Part shown: positions 6,210-6,551 of the stretch, one piece after another
Numbering within the stretch: position 1 is the first letter of the stretch
How the letters are laid out: each line of letters begins with the position of its first letter
Assembly (NCBI GenBank): GCA_902780365.1
Contig: CACZFE010000102.1
Location: forward strand, 1 to 6,551
Length of the DNA stretch: 6,551 bases
Direction of reading: 5' to 3'
Source: an uncultured Spirochaetales bacterium
GTDB lineage: Bacteria > UBP6 > UBA1177
Notes under the pieces: generated by a model
What the model was told of the DNA's origin: nothing
The model's input: the letters and a program-made list of their open reading frames with translations, nothing else
Database searches by the model: none
Translations under genes and position numbers: made by a program

Positions 6210-6551
6210 ATGGATTTTCAGGAGAGGACACTCACTTCGCCGGCGGCCCAGTCGATGAGAAAACTCGTCGAAGAGTTCAAAAAACTGCCGGGAATTTCGC
6301 TTAAAGCGGCACAGAAACTCTCCTATTCCGTACTTTGCGAACCTAAGTTCAAGGAAATTCTGAAAAACATCATCGATATTTCGGAAAATGTGGAGATCTG
6401 CAGCAGATGCGGGACTTTCAAGCCGGCGGGTGTTGAATGCGCGAACTGCGCGGACGATTCCGATGTCATCTGCGTCGTTGCGACCTACGGCGACATGTCG
6501 GCAATCGAGCGCAACGGCTGTTTCAAAGGCTCTTGCAGTTGCTTTAAAGAA
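6210..6551 (+). CDS. recR: Recombination mediator RecR (partial, 3' end outside window)
   Basis: RecR acts with RecF/RecO to load RecA on gapped DNA. The 114 codons present run to the window edge without a stop (full family length is about 200). Seen: an N-terminal helix-hairpin-helix region with LVEEFKKLPGISLKAAQKLS (19-38), matching L-P-G-(V/I)-G-x-K-(S/A)-A-Q but with Ser30 for the usual Gly; a C4 zinc motif, C64-x2-C67 and C77-x2-C80; and the start of the Toprim domain, VICVVATYGDMSAIERNG (86-103). Two Toprim features are unusual. Ala91 stands where most RecR proteins have Glu (I-C-V-V-E), and FKGSCSCFKE (105-114) replaces the typical Y/F-x-G-x-Y-H-V-L-x-G. The ATG at 6210 has only a weak GCGG upstream. 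The TSP start of the alignable region supports it over the ATG at 6255. Confidence 0.85.
   Translation, partial: MDFQERTLTSPAAQSMRKLVEEFKKLPGISLKAAQKLSYSVLCEPKFKEILKNIIDISENVEICSRCGTFKPAGVECANCADDSDVICVVATYGDMSAIERNGCFKGSCSCFKE

Overview
The window reads as chromosomal housekeeping DNA from a diderm (Gram-negative-type) bacterium. Evidence is an Lgt enzyme, two probable lipoproteins, one Sec-exported protein and a parvulin-like envelope chaperone. GC content looks moderate by eye. The YchF, RecR and parvulin proteins all diverge from textbook sequences, which suggests a deep or poorly sampled lineage (deltaproteobacterial-like or a candidate phylum). I cannot name the taxon from sequence alone.

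Layout. About 87% of the window (1 to 5756) is one tightly packed minus-strand operon, read right to left. It holds a parvulin-like (SurA/PrsA-type) lipoprotein (4920-5756), prfB for release factor 2 (3796-4920), a six-cysteine lipoprotein of unknown function (2673-3809), lgt (1768-2652), an exported protein of unknown function (1077-1787), a divergent YchF-family P-loop ATPase (26-1048), and the first codons of a further gene (1-17). Junctions are a 1-nt TAATG overlap, a 14-nt overlap, a 20-nt gap, a 20-nt overlap, a 28-nt gap and an 8-nt gap. No terminator or internal promoter is evident.

A 129-bp intergenic region (5757-5885) separates this operon from a plus-strand pair, ebfC (5886-6200) and recR (6210 to beyond the window end). 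It carries plausible sigma70-type promoters in both directions. ebfC and recR are a classic pair, commonly preceded by dnaX; here dnaX is not directly upstream.

Functional theme. The minus operon combines translation functions (RF2, YchF) with envelope biogenesis (Lgt, two candidate Lgt substrates, a folding-factor homologue and an exported protein). The plus-strand pair belongs to nucleoid organisation and recombinational repair. I see no mobile element, CRISPR array, RNA gene or clear new defence-like system. The points most worth a second look are an RF2 gene without the programmed frameshift, a YchF with a degenerate G3 region, a parvulin domain lacking its usual leading histidine, and a RecR whose Toprim region departs from conserved positions.
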